Assembly (NCBI GenBank): GCA_027493405.1 | Contig: JAOSKV010000006.1 | Span: 38,694-102,693, forward strand | DNA from: FEB-22 sp003105195 | GTDB taxonomy: Bacteria > Pseudomonadota > Alphaproteobacteria > Rhizobiales > Xanthobacteraceae | Length of the DNA: 64,000 bases | Direction: 5' to 3' | In this document: positions 34,572 to 44,009 of the stretch, one piece after another | How the letters are laid out: each line of letters opens with the position of its first letter | Numbering within the stretch: position 1 is the first letter of the stretch | The notes under the pieces: model-generated | Databases searched by the model: none | Told to the model about the DNA's origin: nothing | The model's input: the letters and a program-made list of their open reading frames with translations, nothing else | Translations under genes and position numbers: made by a program

Positions 34572-35333
34572 ATGCTCAAGCTCGCCGATCTCAAGGTCAA
34601 GCTGTTCACCGACGGCGCCGACAAGGCGCAGATCCTCGAGATGGCGAAGAACGCCTGGATCAGCGGGTTCACGACCAATCCCTCGCTGCTGAAGATGGCG
34701 GGCGTCACCGACTACGAGGCCTATGGGCGCGACGTCGTCGCCGCGGTTCCGGACCGCCACATCTCGTTCGAGGTGTTCTCCGACGACATCCCCGAGATGG
34801 TGACGCAGGCGCGCGCGATCGCGACCTGGGGCTCGAATGTCTACGTGAAGCTGCCGGTCTCCACGACCCGCGGCGAGACCCTGTTCGACACCGTGCGCGG
34901 CCTGTCGCGCGACGGCGTGAAGGTGAACATGACCGCGATCTTCACCGAGGAGCAGGTCGCCAAGGCGATCGACGCGCTCGCGGGCGGGGCGCCCGCCTGC
35001 GTCTCGGTGTTCGCCGGCCGGCTCGCCGATTTCGGCATCGACTACCGGCCGATCATGCAGGACGCGGTCGCGCGCGCGCGCCGCACCCGGAATGTCGAGA
35101 TCATCTGGGCGTCGACGCGCGAGGCGTTCAACGTCGTGGAGGCCGACCGCCTGGGCTGCCACATCATCACGGCGCCCGCCGACGTGCTCAAGAAGCTCCC
35201 GGCGCTCGGCACGCGGACGGCGGCCGAGCTGTCGCTCGATGCCGTGAAGGCGTTCCGGGAGGATGCCATCGCGGCCGGCCTGTCGCTCGCGACCCCCGGC
35301 GCGGACGCGCCGCGCCGGGCCGCCGCCTCCTGA
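34572..35333 (+). CDS. Transaldolase-family protein
   Basis: A 253-residue class I aldolase of the transaldolase / fructose-6-phosphate aldolase group. It shows LFTDGADKAQILEMA, SGFTTNPSLLKMAGV, Schiff-base Lys93 in NVYVKLPVS, KVNMTAIFTEEQV and IWASTREAFNVVEAD. Proteins of this compact type occur inside LPS and capsule clusters, where they are thought to act on sugar phosphates for nucleotide-sugar supply. The reaction here is not established. ATG 34572 has GAGGG five bases upstream; GTG 34566 in frame is an alternative. It stands alone between the GT-B gene and the GnnA-like gene. Confidence 0.8.
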   Translation: MLKLADLKVKLFTDGADKAQILEMAKNAWISGFTTNPSLLKMAGVTDYEAYGRDVVAAVPDRHISFEVFSDDIPEMVTQARAIATWGSNVYVKLPVSTTRGETLFDTVRGLSRDGVKVNMTAIFTEEQVAKAIDALAGGAPACVSVFAGRLADFGIDYRPIMQDAVARARRTRNVEIIWASTREAFNVVEADRLGCHIITAPADVLKKLPALGTRTAAELSLDAVKAFREDAIAAGLSLATPGADAPRRAAAS

Positions 35334-35505
35334 AGCCGGGTTCCGGGCGCAGGCAGGGCAGCCGGCTGCCGCAAGGTCGGCTGTAATCTCTTGATTCAAA
35401 ACGTGTTCGGGCTTGGTTCCGGGGGCGGTCGCCAGCCGGACAGGGGCATGCTAGGAGGGGAGTGCCTCGGGCCGACGGGGATTTCTTCGGGGGACGCTAC
35501 CGGAC

Positions 35506-36498
35506 ATGACGAGCGCCGCGAAACGGGACGCGGACAGTCCATTGCGCGTGGGCGTGATCGGTGTCGGCGTCATGGGCAGCAACCATGCCCGCGTGCTGTC
35601 GGAGCTGCCCGGCGTGACCCTGGTCGGCATCGCGGATCCGGAGCGTCCGCGGCGCGACTTCATCTCCCAGGTGCTCGGCTGCGAGGCCTTCGCGGATCTC
35701 GACGCGCTGCTCGCGGCCGGCGTCGACGCCGTGTCGATCGCGGCGCCGACCCATCTCCACCACGACATCGCGATCGCCTGCGCCAGGCGCGGCATCCACA
35801 TCCTGGTCGAGAAGCCGATCGCCTCCAATGTCGCGGAGGCGCGCGCGATCGTGACGGCGGCGCGCCATGCCGGCGTCACCCTGATGGTCGGCCACGTGGA
35901 GCGCTTCAATCCGGCCGTGCAGGTCATCAAGGACGCGATCCGCGACGAGGACATCCTGTCGATCGCGATCACCCGGGTCGGGCCGTTTCCGCCGCGCATG
36001 TCCAATGTCGGCGTGGTCATCGACCTCGCGGTGCACGACATCGACCTGATCTGCTGGTTCACGGATTCCGAGATCGTCGAGGTGCAGCCGCAGCTCTCGA
36101 GCGCGGTGGCCGAGCGCGAGGACATCGCGCTGCTGCAGTTCCGCACCGCCTCGGGCGTGCTCGCCCACATCAACACCAACTGGCTCACCCCGTTCAAGGC
36201 GCGCACCGTGCACGTGGCGACGCGGCGCAAGTACCTGATCGGCGACCTGCTGACGCGCCAGGTGACCGAATGCTTCGGCTTCCAGCCGGACGGCAGCTAT
36301 TCGATGCGCCACCTCTCGGTCGGCCATGCCGAGCCGCTGCGCGCCGAGCTGATCGATTTCGTGAGCGCGATCCGCGAGGGCCGCAGCCCGGCGGTGACCG
36401 GCGAGGAGGGCGTCGCCAGCCTGTCGGTCGCGATGGAATGCCTGCGCGACAGTTCCGCGGCCTCGCCCCAGGTCAAGCCGCGGCGCGCCACCGCCTGA
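35506..36498 (+). CDS. gnnA: Gfo/Idh/MocA-family NAD-dependent sugar oxidoreductase (GnnA-like)
   Basis: A 330-residue dehydrogenase with an N-terminal Rossmann fold (GVIGVGVMGSNHARVLSELP; APTHLHHDIAIACARRGIHI; EKPIA with catalytic Lys) and a C-terminal alpha/beta domain (GHVERFNPAV, VIDLAVHDIDLICWF with HD). It resembles UDP-N-acetylglucosamine 3-dehydrogenases. Together with the aminotransferase 46 bases downstream it fits GnnA/GnnB, which make UDP-2-acetamido-3-amino-2,3-dideoxyglucose for 2,3-diaminoglucose lipid A, known in Bradyrhizobium-related bacteria. The pairing is visible; the substrate is inferred. WlbA-type uronate oxidase is the main alternative. Confidence 0.8.
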   Translation: MTSAAKRDADSPLRVGVIGVGVMGSNHARVLSELPGVTLVGIADPERPRRDFISQVLGCEAFADLDALLAAGVDAVSIAAPTHLHHDIAIACARRGIHILVEKPIASNVAEARAIVTAARHAGVTLMVGHVERFNPAVQVIKDAIRDEDILSIAITRVGPFPPRMSNVGVVIDLAVHDIDLICWFTDSEIVEVQPQLSSAVAEREDIALLQFRTASGVLAHINTNWLTPFKARTVHVATRRKYLIGDLLTRQVTECFGFQPDGSYSMRHLSVGHAEPLRAELIDFVSAIREGRSPAVTGEEGVASLSVAMECLRDSSAASPQVKPRRATA

Positions 36499-36544
36499 GC
36501 CATGCAGACCAGAGCCGGCGCCCTTGGATGATCCCGGACGCAAG

Positions 36545-37693
36545 ATGACGCAGCACGCCCGCCTCGATCCGATCACCATCCCGTTCGTCGACGTCGCGGC
36601 GCAGCGCCGGCGGCTCGGCGCGCGGATCGACGAGGCGATCGCGCGGGTGACGGCGCATTGCCAGTTCATCATGGGCCCCGAGGTGTTCGCGTGCGAGGCG
36701 GATCTCGCCGCCTTCTGCGGCGTGCGCCACGCGATCACGGTCTCGAACGGCACCGACGCACTGGTGCTCGCCCTGATGGCGCACGGCATCGGGCCGGGCG
36801 ACGCCGTGTTCTGCCCCTCCTTCACGTTCTGCGCCACGGGCGAGTCGATCGCGCTCACCGGCGCGACGCCGGTGTTCGTCGACGTGGACGAGCGCAGCTT
36901 CAACATCGATCCCGAGAGCCTGGAGCGGGCGATCGCCGCGGCCGGCGACCTGCGCCCGAGGGCCGTGATGCCGGTCGACCTGTTCGGACTGCCGGCGGAC
37001 TACGACGCGATCGGCGCGATCGCGGCGCGGCACGGCCTCACGGTCATCGCGGACGCCGCGCAGTCGTTCGGCGCCACCTTCCGCGACCGCAAGGTCGGCA
37101 CGCTCGCGCCGGTGACCACCACGAGCTTCTTCCCGGCCAAGCCGCTCGGCTGCTACGGCGACGGCGGCGCGGTGTTCACCGACGACGACACGCTCGCCGC
37201 CGCGCTGCGCAGCCTGCGCAACCACGGCGAGGGCAGTCACCGCTACGACAATGTCCGCATCGGCCTCAACGGGCGCATGGACACGATCCAGTGCGCGGTG
37301 CTGATCGAGAAGCTCAAGATCTTCCCGGACGAGATCGCGGCGCGCAACCGCGTCGCCCGCCGCTACGGCGACGCGCTCGCCGACGTCGCGACCGTGCCGG
37401 TGGTGCCGAACGACTCCCATTCGGTCTGGGCGCAGTACACGATCCGCATCGGGTCCGGGCGCCGCGACGCCGTGCAGCAGGCGCTGCGGGCCGAAGGCAT
37501 CCCCTCGGTCATCTACTATCCGACGCCCACGCACCGGCAGACCGCCTATCGCGGCTTCCCGGCGGCCGCCGGCGGCCTGCCCGTCACCGAGCGGCTGAGC
37601 GCCGACGTGCTCAGCCTGCCGATGCACGCCTATCTCGACGAGCCGACGCAGGACCGCATCATCGCGGCCGTGCGGCGCGCGCTCGGGGCTTGA
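36545..37693 (+). CDS. gnnB: DegT/DnrJ/EryC1-family PLP aminotransferase (GnnB-like)
   Basis: A 382-residue PLP-dependent sugar aminotransferase. Motifs: IPFVDVAAQRRRLGARIDEA, FIMGPEVFACEADLA, SNGTDALVLALMA, PVDLFGLPAD, DAAQSFGATF, and SFFPAKPLGCYGDGGAVFTD with the PLP lysine in the PAKPLG segment, then LRNHGEG and GLNGRMDTIQCAVL. It would aminate the 3-keto sugar produced by the oxidoreductase immediately upstream. ATG 36545 is used; an in-frame TTG at 36524 is possible. Other nucleotide-keto-sugar aminotransferases (WbpE type) cannot be excluded. Confidence 0.83.
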   Translation: MTQHARLDPITIPFVDVAAQRRRLGARIDEAIARVTAHCQFIMGPEVFACEADLAAFCGVRHAITVSNGTDALVLALMAHGIGPGDAVFCPSFTFCATGESIALTGATPVFVDVDERSFNIDPESLERAIAAAGDLRPRAVMPVDLFGLPADYDAIGAIAARHGLTVIADAAQSFGATFRDRKVGTLAPVTTTSFFPAKPLGCYGDGGAVFTDDDTLAAALRSLRNHGEGSHRYDNVRIGLNGRMDTIQCAVLIEKLKIFPDEIAARNRVARRYGDALADVATVPVVPNDSHSVWAQYTIRIGSGRRDAVQQALRAEGIPSVIYYPTPTHRQTAYRGFPAAAGGLPVTERLSADVLSLPMHAYLDEPTQDRIIAAVRRALGA

Positions 37694-37784
37694 TCGAGAG
37701 CCGCACGGACGACCTTCCATCCGTCATGGGAGAGTCCGTGTTGCCGCCGGCGATAGCCAGTTCAATGACGTGCGACAGTCGTCG

Positions 37785-39356
37785 ATGATCGAACGCATCC
37801 TCACGGTCGGCGGACTGACGCTGCTTTCGCGGCTCACCGGCTTCGCGCGGGACATCATGCTGGCGGCGATGCTCGGCGCCGGGCCGATCGCGGACGCCTT
37901 CTTCGTCGCGCTGCGGCTGCCGAACCACTTCCGCGCGATCTTCGCCGAGGGCGCCTTCAACGCGGCCTTCGTGCCGGCCTATGCGCGGATCCGCCAGCAG
38001 GACGGGCCGGAGCGGGCCGGCCTGTTCGCGGACCGGGTCTTCACCCTGCTGATGATCGTGCAGCTCGCGCTGCTCGCGGTCGCGCTCGCCTTCACGCCCT
38101 GGGTGATCGCGCTGCTCGCGCCCGGCTTCGCGGGCGACCCGGGACGCTACGCCCTCGCGGTGGAGCTGACCCGCATCACCTTCCCGTACCTGATGCTGGT
38201 GTCGCTGGTGACGCTCTACGGCGGCATGCTCAATGCGCTCGGCCGCTTCGCGGCGCCCGCCGCCGCGCCGATCCTGCTCAACCTGTCGATGATGGCGACG
38301 CTCGCGCTCGCGGTCTTCTTCCCGACCGCGGGCCACGCCGCGGCCTGGGGCGTGTTCATCGCAGGCTGCCTCGAGGTGCTGCTGGTGGCGGGAGACCTGA
38401 AGCGCCAGCGCGTGCTGCCGGTGCCGCGCCGGCCGCGCCTCGACCTCGACGTGAAGCGCTTCCTCAAGGCCTTCGCGCCCGCGACCGTCGGCTCCGCCGA
38501 GACCCAGATCGCGCTGTTCGCCGACACCATCATCGCGAGCTTCCTGGCGACCGGCGCGCTCTCGGCGCTCTACTACGCGGACCGGCTCAACCAGCTGCCG
38601 ATCGGCGTGATCGGCATCGCGGTCGGCACCGTGCTGCTGCCCGAGATGGCGAACCGCATCGCCGCGGGCGACGAGCGCGGCGCGCGTCACGCCCAGAACC
38701 GCGCGATCGAGCTCACCCTGCTGCTCGCCGTGCCGTGCCTGGTCGCGTTCCTGATGATCCCGGACCTGATCATGCTGGCGCTGTTCGGCCGTGGCGCCTT
38801 CACGGCGGCCGACGCGCAGGCCGCGGGCGCGACGCTCGCGGCCTATGCGATCGGCCTCATCCCCTTCGTGCTGATGCGCAGCGCCACCACGACGTTCCTC
38901 GCGCGCGGCGACACCGTCACGCCGGTGATCGCGCTGTTCTTCGCGGTGGTGGTCAATGTGGCGCTGAAGATCCTGCTGATGGGCCGGCTCGCGCAGGTCG
39001 GGCTCGCGCTCGCCACCGCCGCGGGAGCCTGGATCAACCTGGCGCTGCTCACCTGGTTCGCGCTGCGGCGCGGCCTCGTCAGCTTCGAGCCGCACCTGGC
39101 GCGCGCCACGGCGAAGTTCGCGGTGGCGGGCCTCGCGCTCGCCGGGCTGCTGCTGGTCGCGCAACGGCCGGCGATCGAGCTGTTCGCCGGCTGGCCGGCA
39201 CTGCGCCACGTGTTGCCGCTCGCGGTGCTGGCGCTGCTCGGCGCGCTCGTCTATGGCGGCGCGATCGTGCTGCTGTTCGGGCGCGAGTGGCTCGCGGCGC
39301 TGCGCCGGCGCGGCGCGCCCAAGGCGCCGCCGCTGCCGGCCGACGATCAGGGCTGA
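37785..39356 (+). CDS. murJ: Lipid II flippase MurJ (MviN)
   Basis: Flips undecaprenyl-linked peptidoglycan precursor across the inner membrane. The 523-residue protein has about 14 hydrophobic helices and the MurJ blocks ILTVGGLTLLSRLTGFARDI, AFFVALRLPNHFRAIFAEGA, FNAAFVPAYARI, ADRLNQLPIGVIGIAVGTV and LLPEMANRIAAGD. Arg and Asp positions lining the cavity in the first helices are present. The start at ATG 37785 gives the usual MIxRILTVGG N-terminus; an in-frame GTG lies 15 bases upstream. Confidence 0.92.
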   Translation: MIERILTVGGLTLLSRLTGFARDIMLAAMLGAGPIADAFFVALRLPNHFRAIFAEGAFNAAFVPAYARIRQQDGPERAGLFADRVFTLLMIVQLALLAVALAFTPWVIALLAPGFAGDPGRYALAVELTRITFPYLMLVSLVTLYGGMLNALGRFAAPAAAPILLNLSMMATLALAVFFPTAGHAAAWGVFIAGCLEVLLVAGDLKRQRVLPVPRRPRLDLDVKRFLKAFAPATVGSAETQIALFADTIIASFLATGALSALYYADRLNQLPIGVIGIAVGTVLLPEMANRIAAGDERGARHAQNRAIELTLLLAVPCLVAFLMIPDLIMLALFGRGAFTAADAQAAGATLAAYAIGLIPFVLMRSATTTFLARGDTVTPVIALFFAVVVNVALKILLMGRLAQVGLALATAAGAWINLALLTWFALRRGLVSFEPHLARATAKFAVAGLALAGLLLVAQRPAIELFAGWPALRHVLPLAVLALLGALVYGGAIVLLFGREWLAALRRRGAPKAPPLPADDQG

Positions 39357-39560
39357 GACGCGCCCATCGGCCGGGGTTGACGGGCCCCAGCGGGCAATAG
39401 CCACCACCCCGGCCGGGCATTCCGGGCTTCCGCATGCATGCGGGCGAGGGTGTGAGTGGACAGGCGTCCGGTTCCCACATATGGGAAGCGGCGTGCCGCG
39501 GGGGAAGGGCGCGTGGCTGACGCCCGCGCCCGACGGCCGCGCGGTGCCATCGGGGTCTCC

Positions 39561-40724
39561 ATGTCGAACGTCACGTTGCGTCTCTGCCTCGCCTCGACCG
39601 CGGCCGCGCTCATGCTCGCGGCCTGCGGCAACCCGCCGCCGATGGCGCAACCCGCGCCGGCGCAGCCGCCCGCGGTGACGGTCGCGCAGCCGGCCAGGAA
39701 GACGATCACCGACCAGGACGAGTATGTCGGCCGCTTCGTCGCCGTGGACGCGATCGAGGTGCGCTCGCGCGTCTCCGGCTATCTCGAGAAGGTGCACTTC
39801 ACGGACGGCCAGCTCGTGAAGGAGGGCGACCTCCTGTTCACGATCGACCGCCGGCCGCTGGAGATCGCGCTGTCCCAGGCGCGGGCGACGCTCGCGCAGG
39901 CGCGCGCCAACCTCGCCTACGCGGAGAGCGACCTCGCGCGCGCCTCGCAGCTGGTGCGCGACCGCACCGTCACGGAGCAGGTCTTCGACCAGCGCACGCA
40001 GGCGAAGCGCGTGGCGGAGGCCTCGGTCGCCGCGCAGGAGGCGGCCGTGCGGCAGGCCGAGCTCGACCTCCAGTTCACCGAGTTGCGCGCGCCGATCAGC
40101 GGCCGGATCGGCGACCGGCGCGTGACCCCCGGCAACCTGGTCACCGGCGGCACGTCCGGCAACACCACGTTGCTCGCCACCATCGTCTCGATCGACCCGA
40201 TCCGCTTCGAGTTCACCTTCGACGAGGCCTCGTATCTGCGCTATTCGCGGCTCGCCGGCGAGGCCGGTGACGCGACGCGCGTCATCGCCACGCCGGTGAC
40301 GCTCAAGCTCCTGGACGAGAGCGGCTTCTCGCATACGGGCCGCATGGATTTCGTCGACAACGTGATCGACCGGTCGTCCGGCACGATCCGCGGGCGCGCC
40401 TCGTTCGCCAATCCGAACGGCCTGTTCACGCCCGGCATGTTCGCGCGCGTGCAGGTGCCGGCCTCGCCGCCCTACGCGGCCTTCGTGCTCCCCGACGCCG
40501 CGATCGGCACCGAGCAGGTGCGCAAGTTCGTCTACGTGGTCGACGGCGAGAACACGGTGCGGCAGAAATACGTGACGCTCGGGCCGATCGTCGAAGGGCT
40601 GCGCGTGATCAAGGACGGGCTCGCGGCCGAGGACCGCGTGATCGTCAGCGGGCTGATGCGCGCGCGTCCCGGCGCCAAGGTGACCCCGCAGGCCGCGGCG
40701 GCGCCGCAGGCGAAGAAGGATTGA
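39561..40724 (+). CDS. RND efflux periplasmic adaptor lipoprotein
   Basis: Membrane-fusion protein, 387 residues, linking the inner-membrane pump to an outer-membrane channel. A lipoprotein signal ends LAAC (Cys near residue 22), followed by a Pro/Ala linker. The lipoyl and barrel-sandwich parts read EVRSRVSGYLEKVHFTDGQ, VKEGDLLFTIDRRP and ELRAPISGRIGDRRVTPGN, around a helical hairpin of about 105-165. The beta-barrel region has GTIRGRASFANPNGLFTPGM. This is an AcrA/MexE-type adaptor. Seven bases separate it from the pump gene. No outer-membrane factor gene follows. Confidence 0.9.
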   Translation: MSNVTLRLCLASTAAALMLAACGNPPPMAQPAPAQPPAVTVAQPARKTITDQDEYVGRFVAVDAIEVRSRVSGYLEKVHFTDGQLVKEGDLLFTIDRRPLEIALSQARATLAQARANLAYAESDLARASQLVRDRTVTEQVFDQRTQAKRVAEASVAAQEAAVRQAELDLQFTELRAPISGRIGDRRVTPGNLVTGGTSGNTTLLATIVSIDPIRFEFTFDEASYLRYSRLAGEAGDATRVIATPVTLKLLDESGFSHTGRMDFVDNVIDRSSGTIRGRASFANPNGLFTPGMFARVQVPASPPYAAFVLPDAAIGTEQVRKFVYVVDGENTVRQKYVTLGPIVEGLRVIKDGLAAEDRVIVSGLMRARPGAKVTPQAAAAPQAKKD

Positions 40725-40731
40725 TCGCGCG

Positions 40732-43700
40732 ATGCGCATCTCCCACTTCTTCATCGACCGGCCGATCTTCGCCAGCGTCGTGTCGATCGTGTTCGTGATC
40801 CTCGGTGCGGTGGCGTTCTTCCGCCTGCCGATCGCCCAGTATCCCGAGATCGCGCCGCCGGTGATCAACGTGACCGGCCAGTTCCCGGGGGCGAGCGCCG
40901 ACGTGGTCGCCTCGACCGTGGTGGCGCCGATCGAGGAGCAGATCAACGGCGTGGAGAACATGCTCTACATGTCCTCCAACTCGCTCGCCGACGGCCGCTT
41001 CTCGATCGCGGTGACCTTCGACCTCGGCACCAACCTGGACACCGCCCAGGTGCAGGTGCAGAACCGGGTCGCGATCGCGCAGCCGCGGCTGCCGCAGGAC
41101 GTGCGCCAGATCGGCGTCACGGTGAACAAGAGCTCGCCCGACCTGATGATGGTCGTGCACCTGACTTCGCCCGACAAGTCGCGCGACGCCCTCTACATCT
41201 CGAACTACGCGACGCTGGAGATCAAGGACGTGCTCTCGCGCGTCGACGGCGTCGGATCGATCACGATCTTCGGCGTGCGCGACTACGCGATGCGGATCTG
41301 GCTCGACCCGGACCGGCTGCAGTCGCTCGGCATGACCTCGAGCGACGTGGTGGGAGCGCTGCAGCGCCAGAACGTGCAGGTCGCCTCGGGCGTGCTCAAC
41401 CAGCCGCCGGCGGCGACGCCGGGCGCGTTCCAGGTGAGCGTGCAGACGCAGGGGCGCCTCGCCGAGCCGGACGAGTTCGGCAATATCGTGGTCAAGACCA
41501 CGGCGAGCGCCGTCGTGCGGCTGAAAGACGTGGCGCGGGTCGAGCTCGCGGCCCAGGACTACTCGTCCAACTCCTATCTCGACCGCGACCCGGCGGTGGC
41601 GATCGCGATCTTCCAGCGTCCCGGCTCGAACGCGCTCGCCACGGCCGAGGGCGTGATCTCGACGATGAACCGGCTGGCGCAGCGCTTCCCGGCCGGGATC
41701 CGGCACGCGATCGTCTACAACCCGACCGAGTTCATCCAGCAGTCGGTGCGCGCCGTCCAGACGACCATCCTCGAGGCGATCATCCTGGTCGTGCTGGTGA
41801 TCATCCTGTTCCTGCAGACTTGGCGTGCCGCCGTGATCCCGCTGGTGGCGATTCCGGTCTCGCTGATCGGCACCTTCTTCTTCATGGCCATGTTCGGCTT
41901 CACGCTGAACAACCTGACCCTGTTCGGCCTGGTGCTGGCGGTCGGCATCGTCGTGGACGACGCCATCGTCGTGGTCGAGAACGTGGAGCGCAACATCGCG
42001 GCGGGACTCTCGCCGCGGGACGCCGCGCGCAAGAGCATGGACGAGGTCGGCTCGGCGCTGGTGTCGATCGCGCTGGTGCTGACCGCGGTGTTCGTGCCGT
42101 CCGCCTTCATCACCGGGATCTCGGGCCAGTTCTACCGGCAGTTCGCGCTCACGATCGCGGGCGCCACCGTCATCTCGCTGCTGGTCTCGCTGACGCTCTC
42201 GCCCGCGCTCTGCCGGCTGCTGCTGCGCCCGCACGACCAGCGCAAGCCGCCGCTCTGGGCGCGGCCGGCGCACGCGCTGTTCCGCGTGTTCAACATCGGC
42301 TTCGATGCGGTCGGGCGCTCCTATGCCTGGCTCGCCGGCAAGGTGGTGCGCATCGCGCTCCTGATGCTTCTCGCCTATGCGGCGATCCTCGGCTTCGGGC
42401 TGAACGAGTTCCGCCGCACGCCCCAGGGCTTCATCCCGCAGGTCGACCGCGGGATCCTGATCATCGCGGCGCAGCTGCCGCCCGGGGCTGCGCTCGCGCG
42501 CACCGACGCGGCGATGCGGCAGGCGGTCGACCTCGCGCTGTCGACACCGGGCATCTCGCATGCGGTCAACGTCGTCGGCTTCTCGGGCGCGACCTTCTCG
42601 AACGCGCCGAATGCGGGCGCGATCTTCGTGGTGCTCGAGCCCTACGAGGAGCGCGCCAAGGACCCGCGGAAATCCATCTCCGCGCTGCAGGGCCAGCTGT
42701 TCGGCAAGCTGGCGCAGATCCGCGAAGGCTTCTTCATCGTGATCCAGCCGCCGGCCGTGCAGGGCATCGGCACCGGCAGCGGCTTCCGCATGATGATCCA
42801 GGACCGCGGCGGCCGCGGGCCGCAGGCGCTGCAGGGCGCGGTCTACGCCATGATGGGGCGCGCCGCGCAGACGCCGGGGCTCGCCAACGTGTTCTCGCTG
42901 TTCGAGACGGCGACGCCGCAGCTCTATCTCGACATCGACCGCACCAAGGCGCAGCTGCTCGGCATCAACATCTCCGAGGTGTTCGCGGCGCTGCAGACCT
43001 ATCTCGGCTCGTCCTACGTCAACGACTTCAACCTGTTCGGGCGCACCTACCGGGTGGTCGCCCAGGCGGAGAGCCAGTACCGCCTGGAGCCCGACGACGT
43101 GCTGCGCCTGCGCGTGCGCAACGCCAACGGCGACACGGTGCCGCTCGGCTCGTTCACCACCGTGCGCTCGACCTCCGGGCCGTACCGGCTGCCGCGCTAC
43201 AACCTCTACCCGGCCGCCGAGCTCGACGGGGTGCCGGCGCCCGGCTACAGCCAGGGGCAGGCGATCCAGACCATGGAGCGGCTCGCCGCCGAGACCCTGC
43301 CGGACGGTTTCGGCTACGAGTGGACCACGCTCGCCTTCCAGCAGCTGCGCGCCGGAAGCACCGCCATGTTCGCCTTCGTGCTGGCGGTGGTGTTCGTGTT
43401 CCTGGTGCTGGCCGCGCAGTTCGAGAGCCTGAGCCTGCCGATCGCCGTGATCCTGATCGTGCCGATGTGCCTGGTGGCGGCGATCAGCGGCGTGATCCTG
43501 CGCGGCCAGGACAACAACATCCTCACCCAGGTCGGCTTCGTCGTGCTGATCGGGCTCGCGGCCAAGAACGCGATCCTGATCGTCGAGTTCGCCAAGCAGC
43601 TGCAGGAGCAGGGGCGCGACCGCTACGCGGCCGCGGTCGAGGCCGCCCGGCTGCGCTTCCGGCCGATCCTGATGACCTCGGTCGCCTTCATCCTCGGCGT

Positions 43701-43890
43701 CTCGCCGCTGGTCTGGGCGATCGGCGCCGGCGCCGAGCTGCGCCAGACGCTCGGCACCGCGGTGTTCTTCGGCATGATCGGCGTGACGTTCTTCGGCCTC
43801 ATCTTCACGCCCGTGTTCTACGTGGTCACCCAGGGCATCGCCGAGCGCCTCGCGCGCCGACGGACACCGGCGCCGCAGCCGGCCGAATAG
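40732..43890 (+). CDS. RND multidrug efflux pump (AcrB/MexF-type, HAE1)
   Basis: A 1052-residue inner-membrane proton-drug antiporter. It begins MRISHFFIDRPIFASVVSIV with GAVAFFRLPIAQYPEIAPP, typical of HAE1 pumps. The proton-relay Asp pair lies in GIVVDDAIVVVENVERN in helix 4, and two large periplasmic loops and twelve helices are apparent. Length is normal for the family. With the preceding adaptor it forms a pump exporting hydrophobic drugs or toxic compounds. A TolC-type outer-membrane partner must come from elsewhere. No TetR or LysR regulator is adjacent. Confidence 0.92.
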   Translation: MRISHFFIDRPIFASVVSIVFVILGAVAFFRLPIAQYPEIAPPVINVTGQFPGASADVVASTVVAPIEEQINGVENMLYMSSNSLADGRFSIAVTFDLGTNLDTAQVQVQNRVAIAQPRLPQDVRQIGVTVNKSSPDLMMVVHLTSPDKSRDALYISNYATLEIKDVLSRVDGVGSITIFGVRDYAMRIWLDPDRLQSLGMTSSDVVGALQRQNVQVASGVLNQPPAATPGAFQVSVQTQGRLAEPDEFGNIVVKTTASAVVRLKDVARVELAAQDYSSNSYLDRDPAVAIAIFQRPGSNALATAEGVISTMNRLAQRFPAGIRHAIVYNPTEFIQQSVRAVQTTILEAIILVVLVIILFLQTWRAAVIPLVAIPVSLIGTFFFMAMFGFTLNNLTLFGLVLAVGIVVDDAIVVVENVERNIAAGLSPRDAARKSMDEVGSALVSIALVLTAVFVPSAFITGISGQFYRQFALTIAGATVISLLVSLTLSPALCRLLLRPHDQRKPPLWARPAHALFRVFNIGFDAVGRSYAWLAGKVVRIALLMLLAYAAILGFGLNEFRRTPQGFIPQVDRGILIIAAQLPPGAALARTDAAMRQAVDLALSTPGISHAVNVVGFSGATFSNAPNAGAIFVVLEPYEERAKDPRKSISALQGQLFGKLAQIREGFFIVIQPPAVQGIGTGSGFRMMIQDRGGRGPQALQGAVYAMMGRAAQTPGLANVFSLFETATPQLYLDIDRTKAQLLGINISEVFAALQTYLGSSYVNDFNLFGRTYRVVAQAESQYRLEPDDVLRLRVRNANGDTVPLGSFTTVRSTSGPYRLPRYNLYPAAELDGVPAPGYSQGQAIQTMERLAAETLPDGFGYEWTTLAFQQLRAGSTAMFAFVLAVVFVFLVLAAQFESLSLPIAVILIVPMCLVAAISGVILRGQDNNILTQVGFVVLIGLAAKNAILIVEFAKQLQEQGRDRYAAAVEAARLRFRPILMTSVAFILGVSPLVWAIGAGAELRQTLGTAVFFGMIGVTFFGLIFTPVFYVVTQGIAERLARRRTPAPQPAE

Positions 43891-44009
43891 CCGCGCGGGC
43901 GAGGTCCGTTCATGCAACCCGCGCAACGCACCTGCGCGCCCGGCGCGGGGTCGCCCGCCCGGCGCCGGCATGCTAACCACGATCGGTCACCAACAGACCG
44001 GAAAGCCTC

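Noticed and set aside
40645..43980. Very long antisense open frame (over 1100 codons) opposite the RND pump gene
   Set aside because: It is a shadow of the GC3-rich pump gene: His/Arg/Asp-rich low-complexity protein with no family resemblance, while the plus strand has a full-length conserved pump.
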